Shown: positions 41,181-48,540 of the stretch, one piece after another
Layout: each line of letters starts with the position of its first letter
Position numbering within the stretch: position 1 is the stretch's first letter
Origin: Nitritalea halalkaliphila LW7
Lineage (GTDB): Bacteria > Bacteroidota > Bacteroidia > Cytophagales > Cyclobacteriaceae
Reading direction: 5' to 3'
Length of the DNA stretch: 64,000 nucleotides
Assembly (NCBI RefSeq): GCF_000265075.1
Contig: NZ_AJYA01000013.1
Coordinates: 2 to 64,001 of the forward strand
Notes under the pieces: model-generated
What the model saw: the letters and a program-made list of their open reading frames with translations, nothing else
Database searches by the model: none
What the model was told of the DNA's origin: nothing
Position numbers and translations under genes: made by a program

Positions 41181-42319
41181 GTGAAAAAGACAGCCATAGG
41201 TAAGACGCTCGGCATTCTAGGAGGTGGACAGCTGGGTCGTATGTTTATTCAATCCGCGATTTCTTATAATGCCACCATACATATTTTAGATCCCGACGCG
41301 GCGGCTCCATGTCGTCCTTTGGCGCATCAGTTTACGCAGGGTGACCTGCTGGATGAAGAGACTGTTTTTCAGTTCGGTATGCAGTGCGATCTGATCACGA
41401 TCGAGATCGAAAAGGTGAATACGAATGCGCTTAAGCGCCTTCAGGCGGCTGGCAAGGAGGTGTATCCAGAGCCAGAGGTCATCCAGTTGATACAAGACAA
41501 GCGGCTTCAAAAGGCCTTTTACGAGGAGCATGGAATTCCCACTGCTCCTTTTCGTTTGACCTCGGATCGTGCCGATGCGCAGCGGCATACCGATTTTCTT
41601 CCTGCTGTGCATAAGTTGGGCAGGGATGGGTACGATGGCCGAGGGGTTCAGATCATTCGTGAGGCGGCTGACTGGGACAAGGCGTTCGATGCGCCCGGTC
41701 TTTTAGAAAAACTGGTTCCTTTTTCGTTAGAACTTGCGGTCATCGTGGCCAAAAATACGGCAGGTGAGGTAAAATCCTATCCTGCTGTAGCTTGCGCATT
41801 TCATCCGACAGCGAATTTAGTAGAGTATTTATATGCTCCTGCCCCTATATCCCCTGAGGTAGAGGCCTGCGCTCAGGCGCTGGCGCGTCAGGTTATCGAC
41901 GCCTTAGATATGACGGGAATTTTAGCCGTAGAGATGTTTTTACTGGAAGACGGCAGTCTGCTCGTAAATGAGGTGGCGCCGCGGCCTCATAATAGTGGGC
42001 ATCATACCATAGAGGGCAATTTTACTTCACAGTTTGAGCAGCATTTTCGTGCGATCATGGGTCTGCCTTTAGGGGATACGCCCTGCGCTGCCCTGCGGCT
42101 ATGGTTAATTTACTCGGTGCGCCTGGTTTCGAGGGTGAAGCGATCGTAGCGGGTATGGAAGAGGTGATGGCGCTCCCTGGAGTATATGTACATCTTTATG
42201 GAAAAAAATTCACTAAGCCTTTCCGAAAGATGGGACATATTACCATCTTAGCGGATAATCCGAGTGATTTAAAGCCGATGGCAGACGAAATTCGCGCTAA
42301 AATACAGATACAAGCATGA
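41181..42319 (+). CDS. purK: N5-carboxyaminoimidazole ribonucleotide synthase, one frameshift
   Basis: The ATP-grasp enzyme starts KTLGILGGGQLGRMFIQSA. Family blocks follow: PEPEVIQLIQDKRLQKAF, LPAVHKLGRDGYDGRGVQ, FSLELAVIVAKN and VNEVAPRPHNSGHHTIE. I use the GTG at 41181 (MKKTAIGKT); a TTG two codons earlier is possible. The frame breaks near 42091 and adding one C restores PAAMVNLLGAPGF. It carboxylates AIR with ATP in purine synthesis. The end overlaps purE by four bases. Confidence 0.94.
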
Positions 42320-42831
42320 CAAAGCAGGTAGGAATCATCATGGGGAGCCAGTCGGACTTACCGGTGATGGCCGAAGCGGCCAAGTTTTTAGAAGAAATAG
42401 GGATTGCCTTTGAGCTGACCGTGGTTTCAGCACATCGTACGCCAGAGCGCCTGGTGGAATATGCCCGTTCGGCGCGTTCGCGCGGAATTCAGGTCATCAT
42501 CGCGGGTGCAGGAGGAGCGGCCCATTTGCCGGGGATGGTAGCTTCGATGACCAGCTTACCGGTGATCGGAGTACCCGTTAAATCCTCGAACAGCATCGAT
42601 GGCTGGGACAGTATATTGTCGATTTTACAGATGCCTGGTGGGATTCCTGTGGCGACTGTAGCCCTAAACGGAGCGAAAAATGCAGGCATTTTAGCAGCAA
42701 GTATTTTAGGTGCTCACGATCAGGAACTTGGTGCCCGATTAGACGCTTACAAGGCTACTTTAGCTGAAACAGTACTAAAAAGTGCTGAGGAAATCGAAAC
42801 TAAAGGCTGGAAAGCAGCGTTAAGAAAATAA
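42316..42831 (+). CDS. purE: N5-CAIR mutase
   Basis: The 171 residues of class I PurE show GIIMGSQSDLPVM, VVSAHRTPERLVEYA with the catalytic His, and AGGAAHLPGMVAS. It shifts the carboxyl group of N5-CAIR to make CAIR, directly after PurK. The start overlaps the purK stop, so the two are coupled. A clear terminator follows. Confidence 0.97.
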   Translation: MTKQVGIIMGSQSDLPVMAEAAKFLEEIGIAFELTVVSAHRTPERLVEYARSARSRGIQVIIAGAGGAAHLPGMVASMTSLPVIGVPVKSSNSIDGWDSILSILQMPGGIPVATVALNGAKNAGILAASILGAHDQELGARLDAYKATLAETVLKSAEEIETKGWKAALRK

Positions 42832-43142
42832 GTATGAAGAGAGAAAACTAGTGTTTCGGGAGCGGCTTGTCCGCTCTTTTTTTATTTGAGGGCCTGCCAG
42901 TATGTACTTGCCGTTTTTACCCTTGAGTGGTAAAAGGTCCGTCCGAATAAGTCGGTGATTCGGCAAATGCTGTTTTGGTGTTTGTTGCCTTTGCGCGGTA
43001 GCGCAAATTTTATACCGAATTTCCTGAAAATCTGGCGTGAAGGGTTCGGTCTGGGAGGTAAGAAGTGCATGAGGTGCCTTAGGGTAGCTGAGTGTAGCCG
43101 CTAACAAAACGAAAAATAGACGATGGATTTTAATCGGCGCAT
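42820..43142 (-). CDS. Possible small secreted protein (doubtful)
   Basis: A long open frame on the minus strand reads RLFFVLLAATLSYPKAPHAL, which looks like a signal peptide, and then a hydrophilic part (EPFTPDFQEIRYKIC). One base near 43135 would have to be lost to join it to an ATG at 43142 (MRRLK). It crosses the purKE terminator and overlaps the start of the small membrane ORF on the other strand. It may be chance. A TTTGCGC/GCGCAAA palindrome lies in its middle. Confidence 0.28.
42860..42883 (+). terminator. Terminator after purKE
   Basis: GAGCGG pairs with CCGCTC around five bases, followed by eight T. Confidence 0.88.
42990..43007. repeat. Dispersed palindrome TTTGCGC-GGTA-GCGCAAA
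   Basis: Perfect seven-base arms around four bases in the region between purE and the next small gene. Confidence 0.85.
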
Positions 43143-43275
43143 AAAATTTAAAATAGGAGACGTTCCATGGGACATGCCCTTAGGAACGCTCCTACTTGTA
43201 GTCGGTATCGGCCTAATGCTCATGGGCCTGGGTACCTTTATGGGGTATTATTTCGGTTTACGGCTTCAGCCTTAA
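43123..43275 (+). CDS. Small single-pass membrane protein
   Basis: The 50-residue ORF begins MDFNRRIKFKIGDVPWDM and has one hydrophobic, Gly- and Met-rich helix (LGTLLLVVGIGLMLMGLGTF), ending GLRLQP. Charged start and clean helix support a real gene, but no homologue comes to mind. It lies 25 bases before the end of the convergent DUF3127 gene. Confidence 0.5.
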   Translation: MDFNRRIKFKIGDVPWDMPLGTLLLVVGIGLMLMGLGTFMGYYFGLRLQP

Positions 43276-43299
43276 GTTTTTTTAAGTTCGATAAACCGT

Positions 43300-43686
43300 T
43301 TAGAAAGGGAGCACATCTTCAGCGCTATCGTCTGAGAAGGAGCTCACATCTGGGGAGCCGGCAGATTTTTGGCTGAAGTTATTTCCGCTGCCCGCAGCTG
43401 CTCCAGCGCTAGCGGACTGGCCTTCGCGGTCTACGCGCCATGCTTTGATGTCGGTGTACCAACGGTTATTATATTCACGGCTTTCGATTTCGATGCCTGC
43501 GGTGATGGTTTCGCCCTGCTGAATGCCGAACTGTTCGATTTTATCTCCCCATACGGCGATGCACACTTTTTTTGGATAGTTGCCAGGTGTCTCGATGATA
43601 TACTCCTGTTTTCTCCACGTGTTCCCACTTCTGGAGCTGCCGCTCTGCTCGGCTAAAATTTGGATTACTGTTCCGGTGATGTCCAT
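43300..43686 (-). CDS. DUF3127 OB-fold protein with an SSB-like acidic tip
   Basis: The 128 residues begin MDITGTVIQILAEQSG and show the OB-like pattern of DUF3127 (KKVCIAVWGDKIEQF, NRWYTDIKAWRVDRE). A Gly/Ser/Ala linker leads to an end DDSAEDVLPF, which closely copies the SSB tip DDDLPF that recruits DNA-repair partners. This suggests a second single-stranded DNA-binding or SSB-competing protein. It differs from the ssb at 9311 in the core sequence. Confidence 0.8.
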   Translation of the reverse strand: MDITGTVIQILAEQSGSSRSGNTWRKQEYIIETPGNYPKKVCIAVWGDKIEQFGIQQGETITAGIEIESREYNNRWYTDIKAWRVDREGQSASAGAAAGSGNNFSQKSAGSPDVSSFSDDSAEDVLPF

Positions 43687-44036
43687 AATACGTAGCTTAT
43701 TTTTATTCGATTTTTCGCTTTTGAAGGAAAAGTAGCTCCTTGATAATCAGAAATATGAAGGAATTACGTACTTTTCATACGTCGAAGATAACAATTTTGT
43801 CGCAGACACGCTTTTCTCTAAGCACTTAATCCGCGAAAGAAAGCACTTAAAATCTTGCATGCATGCATTCCTTTACTTACATTTGGAGTTGAGGTATGGG
43901 TTAAAAATACTGTTAAAAGCTGATTTTGCCAATTATGCTTTACGCGGGCAAAATAAGCGAATGATTCTTTTAAAATAAGGCACGATAAAATATATACTAT
44001 GGCATAAACCTCTACGTTATTTAACAGTCAGAATTT
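43687..44036. other. Noncoding region between DUF3127 gene and sigma factor
   Basis: No gene is visible in 350 bases. It contains a direct repeat of AGCACTTAA (about 43824 and 43845), and a TAnnTTTG match (TACATTTG) at 43878-43885, far from the sigma gene start. These may be parts of the divergent promoters. Confidence 0.4.
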
Positions 44037-44639
44037 ATGAACAAAAGGACGAGTCCTAAGGACAGCGAATTGATCGCGCAGTTCCGTGCTGGAAATGAAT
44101 TTGCCTTTGAGTCATTAGTAGAGAAGTACAAGTCGCGTGTCTTTACTACGATTCAGCTCATCGTGAAAGATGATGCTGTAGCGGAGGATTTATTACAGGA
44201 TGTATTCATTAAGGTCGTGCAGACTTTAAGTAGTGATGCGTACAGTGAAGAGGGTAAGTTTCAGCCTTGGCTGATGCGAATCGCGCATAATTTAGCGATC
44301 GATTACTTTCGAAAAGCAAAACGTTATCCTAAGATCGTCATGGAAGACGGTGTGGATATCTTTAACTCTCTGCAGTTTGCCGAACAAACGGTGGAGGATG
44401 CGCGTGTAAAGGAGGAGACGACTATCCTAATACGCCGTCTTATCGATGAGCTGCCCGAGCCTCAAAAGGAAGTTTTGATCATGCGGCATTACATGGATTT
44501 AAGTTTTCAGGAAATTGCTGACCAGACCGGAGTAAGTATTAATACAGCCTTAGGCCGTATGCGCTACGCTCTGATTAATCTGAGGAAAAAACTAAACGTG
44601 ATACAAAGTGCCTATGACAAAACCTTTTACCCCAAATGA
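44037..44639 (+). CDS. ECF-type RNA polymerase sigma factor
   Basis: The 200 residues show region 2 (FESLVEKYKSRVFTTIQLIV and AEDLLQDVFIKVVQ) and region 4 (LPEPQKEVLIMRHYMDLSFQ and ALGRMRYALINLRKKL). The length is normal for an ECF sigma factor. The small downstream gene overlaps its end and may be its regulator. Which genes it controls cannot be read from this window. Confidence 0.93.
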   Translation: MNKRTSPKDSELIAQFRAGNEFAFESLVEKYKSRVFTTIQLIVKDDAVAEDLLQDVFIKVVQTLSSDAYSEEGKFQPWLMRIAHNLAIDYFRKAKRYPKIVMEDGVDIFNSLQFAEQTVEDARVKEETTILIRRLIDELPEPQKEVLIMRHYMDLSFQEIADQTGVSINTALGRMRYALINLRKKLNVIQSAYDKTFYPK

Positions 44640-44844
44640 TCTCTTACGATTCGTATACGGAGAAATGCCTGCCTTGGAGGAAGAAGCTTTTCATGCTTAC
44701 CTGCTGACGCAGCCAGATCTTTTTCAGGAATACCTATCGATTCGAGAAAGCATGCGCGCATTAGATGCCTCTTTTAAGCAGCCCAGCCTCACCGCAGCTC
44801 AAGTGCTCCGAAAGGCGAAAAAAGTGGGCTTAGAGAAAGTCTGA
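44614..44844 (+). CDS. Small protein coupled to the sigma factor
   Basis: The start MTKPFTPNDLLRFVYGEMPA overlaps the sigma gene by 26 bases. The 76 residues are acidic and helical, with EEEAFHAYLLTQPDLFQEYL in the middle, and lack a membrane helix. The pattern resembles the N-terminal part of anti-sigma factors (short zinc-less anti-sigma-like domains) found next to ECF sigma genes in this phylum. The function is inferred from position. A terminator follows. Confidence 0.68.
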   Translation: MTKPFTPNDLLRFVYGEMPALEEEAFHAYLLTQPDLFQEYLSIRESMRALDASFKQPSLTAAQVLRKAKKVGLEKV

Positions 44845-44853
44845 AAATCGGTA

Positions 44854-44877
44854 AACCTGAGCAATCAGGTTTTTTTT
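44854..44877 (+). terminator. Terminator after the sigma factor operon
   Basis: AACCTGA pairs with TCAGGTT around GCAA, followed by a run of eight T. Confidence 0.9.
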
Positions 44878-44925
44878 ATCCCTTTTTTCTTCTTTTTTTG
44901 TTACTACAGGAAAACAGCGGATATT

Positions 44926-45627
44926 ATGAATAAAAAGGAACGCTATGCGGCGCTGATCGAGCACTTTCAAGTAGCTATGCCGGAGGCGGAAACAGAGCTT
45001 CGCTATGGGAATCCCTTCGAGCTGCTCGTGGCTGTGGTGCTATCGGCTCAGTGTACAGATAAGCGCGTCAATATCGTCACGGAAAAACTTTTTCAGGATT
45101 TTCCGACTCCCGAGCATTTGGCAAACAGCGATTTTGATAGCCTCTTTCCTTACATTCGGAGCGTTTCTTACCCGAATAACAAGACCAAACATCTCCTGGG
45201 ACTGGGGAAAATGTTAGTGGAAGAGTTCCAAAGTGAGGTTCCCCAGACCGTTAATGAACTGATCAAGCTCCCCGGTGTAGGCCGCAAGACGGCTAACGTC
45301 ATCACCTCCGTCATTTGGCATCAGCCGAATATGGCCGTGGACACCCATGTTTTTCGGGTTTCCCGACGTTTGGGGCTCGCCCCGCTCACAGCAAAGACCC
45401 CATTAGAGGTAGAAAAACACTTAATTCGCCATATTCCGAAGGAACATGTACACCAGGCACATCACTGGTTGATTTTACATGGCCGCTATACCTGTCTGGC
45501 CCGAAGCCCGAAATGCTCGGCGTGTAGCATTACCCATTTATGTAAGCATTTCGAGAGGGGATTGCGCGCTAAGCGCAAAAAAGATCCCCTGCCACTTACT
45601 CCCTCGGACGATAACCCGAAGCCCTGA
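44926..45627 (+). CDS. nth: Endonuclease III
   Basis: The 233 residues show helix-hairpin-helix LPGVGRKTANVITSV with the catalytic Lys, the catalytic Asp in AVDTHVFRVSRRLG and the four iron-sulfur cysteines in a C-x6-C-x2-C-x5-C array near the C-terminus. It removes oxidised pyrimidines and nicks abasic sites. The tail (RGLRAKRKKDPLPL) contains the TTGCGC/GCGCAA palindrome and overlaps the convergent gldB gene by 32 bases. Confidence 0.95.
   Translation: MNKKERYAALIEHFQVAMPEAETELRYGNPFELLVAVVLSAQCTDKRVNIVTEKLFQDFPTPEHLANSDFDSLFPYIRSVSYPNNKTKHLLGLGKMLVEEFQSEVPQTVNELIKLPGVGRKTANVITSVIWHQPNMAVDTHVFRVSRRLGLAPLTAKTPLEVEKHLIRHIPKEHVHQAHHWLILHGRYTCLARSPKCSACSITHLCKHFERGLRAKRKKDPLPLTPSDDNPKP
45562..45578. 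repeat. Dispersed palindrome TTGCGC-GCTAA-GCGCAA
   Basis: Six-base arms near the end of nth, nested inside a larger inverted repeat AGGGGAT/ATCCCCT (45556-45562 and 45584-45590). Confidence 0.65.
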
Positions 45628-46594
45628 AAACATGATCGGCACGTGGTTCGGCCATTAAGGTTTCCAAGTCTAAGCCCTCCTTTATTTGAAAGTCATCCAC
45701 GATATTCCAACCCAGCCAGCGGCCCAGCCTGCCGGGTGCATCAGGAGAGATCTCGTCTGTGTTCGGCGCCTCTCCCGTGTACTTGCGGATAATAAAGGGG
45801 TTGGTCTCGAAAAAGAGGTCTTGCTCCACGAAAAAAGACCAGATATAGCGTTCATTCGCATAAGATGCCGCCACCTCGTCAGCTGTATACCCGATAATGA
45901 GGCTGTCCGGCGTGCAGGGCAAAAGTGTTTTCGTGAAGTGGTAGGCTTTTCCATAATAAATCATCTCTGCCAGAAGCGTGCGATCTTCGGGCTGCGTGGC
46001 ATTAAAGCGCGTAGAGAGTGCCGTCATCAAGTTAGGCACTAAATAGGCCGGCGCATAGCGTTTCCGGATATAGTAGGGGAGCTCCGGTGGAGCAAAACCG
46101 CTCTCTTCGGGTAAGAAATATTCCAGACCGATGATTATAATGTCTTCATCTAAAATAAAGTCTGCCGCGAATCCACTATTAATAAAGTAGAGACGGGGTA
46201 ATTTTTCTTGGGGGAAATAATGGGTGAAGTGCTGGAAGGCCTCCGTTAATTCTTTTTCTAACGCTGTGATGTCTCCAAATTCAGCTGCCAGCGCCTCGTC
46301 TAAAGGCTTAAAAATGGCATCTTGATGGAGGTCAAATAAGGACTCGGCAAGCTCCTGCGTTTGGTTAAGTGCATCGAGGCCAAAAAATAGCGTGGTAAAC
46401 TCAGGATGCTCTTCTAAGATGCGCTGTATGCTACGTGCATCTTCGGCATCTTGGAATGCTGCGTCCAGTCGTATCAGCTCTAAGGAAATCTCTCTGCTGG
46501 TAATCCGTGGGTCTGGGCTGCAGCTGTCCTGTTTTTTACAGGCTAAAGGAAGTAGAAGAATAAGGAATAAGGGGTAGAGTCTGAAAATCCGCAT
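45596..46594 (-). CDS. gldB: Gliding motility lipoprotein GldB
   Basis: The ATG at 46594 gives MRIFRLYPLFLILLLPLACK with a lipobox Cys. The mature part fits GldB: LYFINSGFAADFILDEDIII, IGLEYFLPEE, AEMIYYGKAYHFTKTLLP and the later RYIWSFFVEQDLFF. The length of about 332 residues is normal. GldB is needed for gliding and is anchored in the envelope. The frame is intact and overlaps the convergent nth end. Confidence 0.88.
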   Translation of the reverse strand: MRIFRLYPLFLILLLPLACKKQDSCSPDPRITSREISLELIRLDAAFQDAEDARSIQRILEEHPEFTTLFFGLDALNQTQELAESLFDLHQDAIFKPLDEALAAEFGDITALEKELTEAFQHFTHYFPQEKLPRLYFINSGFAADFILDEDIIIIGLEYFLPEESGFAPPELPYYIRKRYAPAYLVPNLMTALSTRFNATQPEDRTLLAEMIYYGKAYHFTKTLLPCTPDSLIIGYTADEVAASYANERYIWSFFVEQDLFFETNPFIIRKYTGEAPNTDEISPDAPGRLGRWLGWNIVDDFQIKEGLDLETLMAEPRADHVFRASGYRPRE

Positions 46595-46749
46595 AGGGTG
46601 CAAAATAAGGGAATCGAATTGATTTTTTCTATCCCCGTGCTGGAATAGTTTCGCTAGCGTGTTTGTAGTCATGGTCTTAGCAGGAGTAGCCAAAAAAATC
46701 ACTTTTTTTTTGAGACATAATCGAAAACCTGTTCGTATACACTAATATG

Positions 46750-46791
46750 AAGGAATACATGTAGAAATTATGCCGAAAGGCATTCCTTTTT
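46750..46791 (+). other. Terminator-like hairpin without an obvious gene
   Basis: Nested pairs AAGGAAT/ATTCCTT (46750-46756 and 46782-46788) and ATGCC/GGCAT (46770-46774 and 46779-46783, loop GAAA) are followed by TTTTT. No gene precedes it on the plus strand, so it may end a small RNA or act in the fasciclin gene's leader. Confidence 0.45.
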
Positions 46792-46892
46792 CCCTTGGAT
46801 GCTACTCTTTGGCATAGTACTTGTTAAATGTTCAGTATGAAAATGAAAGAATATAAAAATAACAATAACCTTATTAATTAAAATCAAGTATA

Positions 46893-46900
46893 TATCTTTG
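46893..46900 (+). promoter_or_regulatory. -7 element TATCTTTG for the fasciclin gene
   Basis: An exact TAnnTTTG match 24 bases before the gene start. A -33 TTG is not visible at the usual distance. Confidence 0.55.
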
Positions 46901-46923
46901 TAATTCACTAAACCAATTATTTT

Positions 46924-47919
46924 ATGAATTTCTTTCAAAAGTACAGTAAGTTCACGACGCCAGCGCTAGGGTTAGCGCTAGCGATGGGTTTCACCGCATG
47001 TAGTGATGAGGATGATCCGATTCCTACCCCTCCAGCAGCAGAATCTAATATCGTAGAAATCGCTGCTGACACACCAGATTTCTCTACTTTAGTAACGGCT
47101 GTTGAAACAGCAGGCCTAGTAGAAACGCTTTCTTCTGATGGCCCATTTACTGTTTTCGCTCCTACTAATGCCGCCTTCGAAGCATTTTTAGAGGAAAATA
47201 ACCTGACTGCTGACGCTCTACTTGGCATGGAGGGTTTAGGAGATGTATTGACCTACCACGTACTAGCAGGTGAGGCGATGGCTGCTAACTTAGAAGCAGG
47301 CCGCTTAAACACTGTAGCTGATGCGCCTATCTTCGTGAGCATCGCAGAAAACGGTAATGTATGGATTAACGGTAACACCCGTGTCGTACAAACAGACATC
47401 GACGCTTCTAACGGTGTAATTCACGTGTTAGACTTCGTCTTAATGCCACCAAGTGAGAACATCGCCGAGATGGTAATCGCTGCTACTGAAGCTGAAACTC
47501 CTGAGTTTACACAACTTTTAGCCGCTTTACAGCGTGCAGATTTAGCTGGAGCTTTCATGGGCGGTTTCGAGGATGATTTTACTGTATTTGCTCCTACTGA
47601 TGCTGCTTTTATGGCGCTTTATGAGGCCCTCGAGGTAGATGGTATCGAAGATATCGATGTAGAGACTTTAACTGCAGTGCTTCAGTTACACGTTATCGGA
47701 AATACGCGTGCATTCTCTCAGGATCTAAGAGATGGTATGGAAGTAGCCACTTTAGGTGGAGCTGAAATCACTGTTGATCTCACTGCTATGACTGTAGGTG
47801 GTGCGCCACTAAATAGCGATAGTCTTAATATGTTAGCTACTAACGGTGTTATCCACGTAATCGATGCAGTCATTCTACCAGAAATGGCAGAAGAGGAAGA
47901 CGATGACATGGAAGGATAA
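46924..47919 (+). CDS. Lipoprotein with two fasciclin (FAS1) domains
   Basis: A signal peptide and lipobox (ALAMGFTACSDE) lead two FAS1 domains of about 140 residues. Each has the pattern FTVFAPTNAAFEAFL or FTVFAPTDAAFMALY and ends with the H-box NGVIHVLDFVLMP or NGVIHVIDAVILP. FAS1 domains mediate adhesion. The C-terminus is a short acidic tail (EEEDDDMEG). It is followed by a terminator, so expression is separate from the next gene. Codons are strongly of the highly expressed type, judged by eye. Confidence 0.92.
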   Translation: MNFFQKYSKFTTPALGLALAMGFTACSDEDDPIPTPPAAESNIVEIAADTPDFSTLVTAVETAGLVETLSSDGPFTVFAPTNAAFEAFLEENNLTADALLGMEGLGDVLTYHVLAGEAMAANLEAGRLNTVADAPIFVSIAENGNVWINGNTRVVQTDIDASNGVIHVLDFVLMPPSENIAEMVIAATEAETPEFTQLLAALQRADLAGAFMGGFEDDFTVFAPTDAAFMALYEALEVDGIEDIDVETLTAVLQLHVIGNTRAFSQDLRDGMEVATLGGAEITVDLTAMTVGGAPLNSDSLNMLATNGVIHVIDAVILPEMAEEEDDDMEG

Positions 47920-47942
47920 ATAAAACTGCCTCATAGTTTTGA

Positions 47943-47967
47943 CCCACGATTTATCGTGGGTTTTTTT
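47943..47967 (+). terminator. Terminator after the first fasciclin gene
   Basis: CCCACGAT pairs with ATCGTGGG around two bases, followed by seven T. Confidence 0.9.
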
Positions 47968-47997
47968 GTTTTATCTTTAGGCTTAAATTGATGATAG

Positions 47998-48492
47998 ATG
48001 AAGAGAGCTTGGCTATTGTTTTTGGTAGGGATATGCCTCTGGTCCTGCGACGCTTTTGAGGATTTGCCCGTAGGGCAAGAAAAGACCGTATGGGAAACGC
48101 TACTAGAGCGGGAAGACGCTGCCCTCTTCGTTTCGGTGGTAGAGCGCTTAACTATAGTCGACACGCTTCAGGCTTTCTCGCCGATAACGGTTTTCGTTCC
48201 GAGTCCAGAGTCCTTAGCGCTATGGGCGAATGTGGCCTTACCAGAGGACGCGGATAGTGTGCAGTTAGATGCAGCACGAAATCGCATCCTGTATCATGTA
48301 GTGTTTAATCGACGCCTCCTAGGCGCTATAGAGGAGGAAACACTACCTACGCTTTTTGAGCCCAATGTTATTTCGGTAACGCTGCAGTCCGGGGTGCGCG
48401 TGCTAAATGAGCAAGCGGCTGTAATCGAGGGAAATGTAGACGCTCGGAATGGAATAATTCATTTTATTGATGGCTTTTTAAATCCAATGTAA
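47998..48492 (+). CDS. Lipoprotein with one fasciclin-like domain
   Basis: MKRAWLLFLVGICLWSCDAF is a lipoprotein signal. The 164 residues hold one FAS1-like domain (VFVPSPESLALWANVAL and RNGIIHFIDGFLNP). It is much smaller than the upstream gene, and the conserved motifs are weaker. The hybrid histidine kinase gene follows after 48 bases. A possible envelope role in adhesion is inferred. Confidence 0.82.
   Translation: MKRAWLLFLVGICLWSCDAFEDLPVGQEKTVWETLLEREDAALFVSVVERLTIVDTLQAFSPITVFVPSPESLALWANVALPEDADSVQLDAARNRILYHVVFNRRLLGAIEEETLPTLFEPNVISVTLQSGVRVLNEQAAVIEGNVDARNGIIHFIDGFLNPM
48063..48079. repeat. Related inverted repeat TTGCCC-GTA-GGGCAA
   Basis: Six-base arms (48064-48069 and 48073-48078) in the second fasciclin gene. 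It differs in the core from the GCGC and GGCC families, so it may be a variant or chance. Confidence 0.4.
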
Positions 48493-48540
48493 GTAAGCAA
48501 TACTTTTATTGTGTATCTTGGCCTTGTTTATTTTCTGCTT

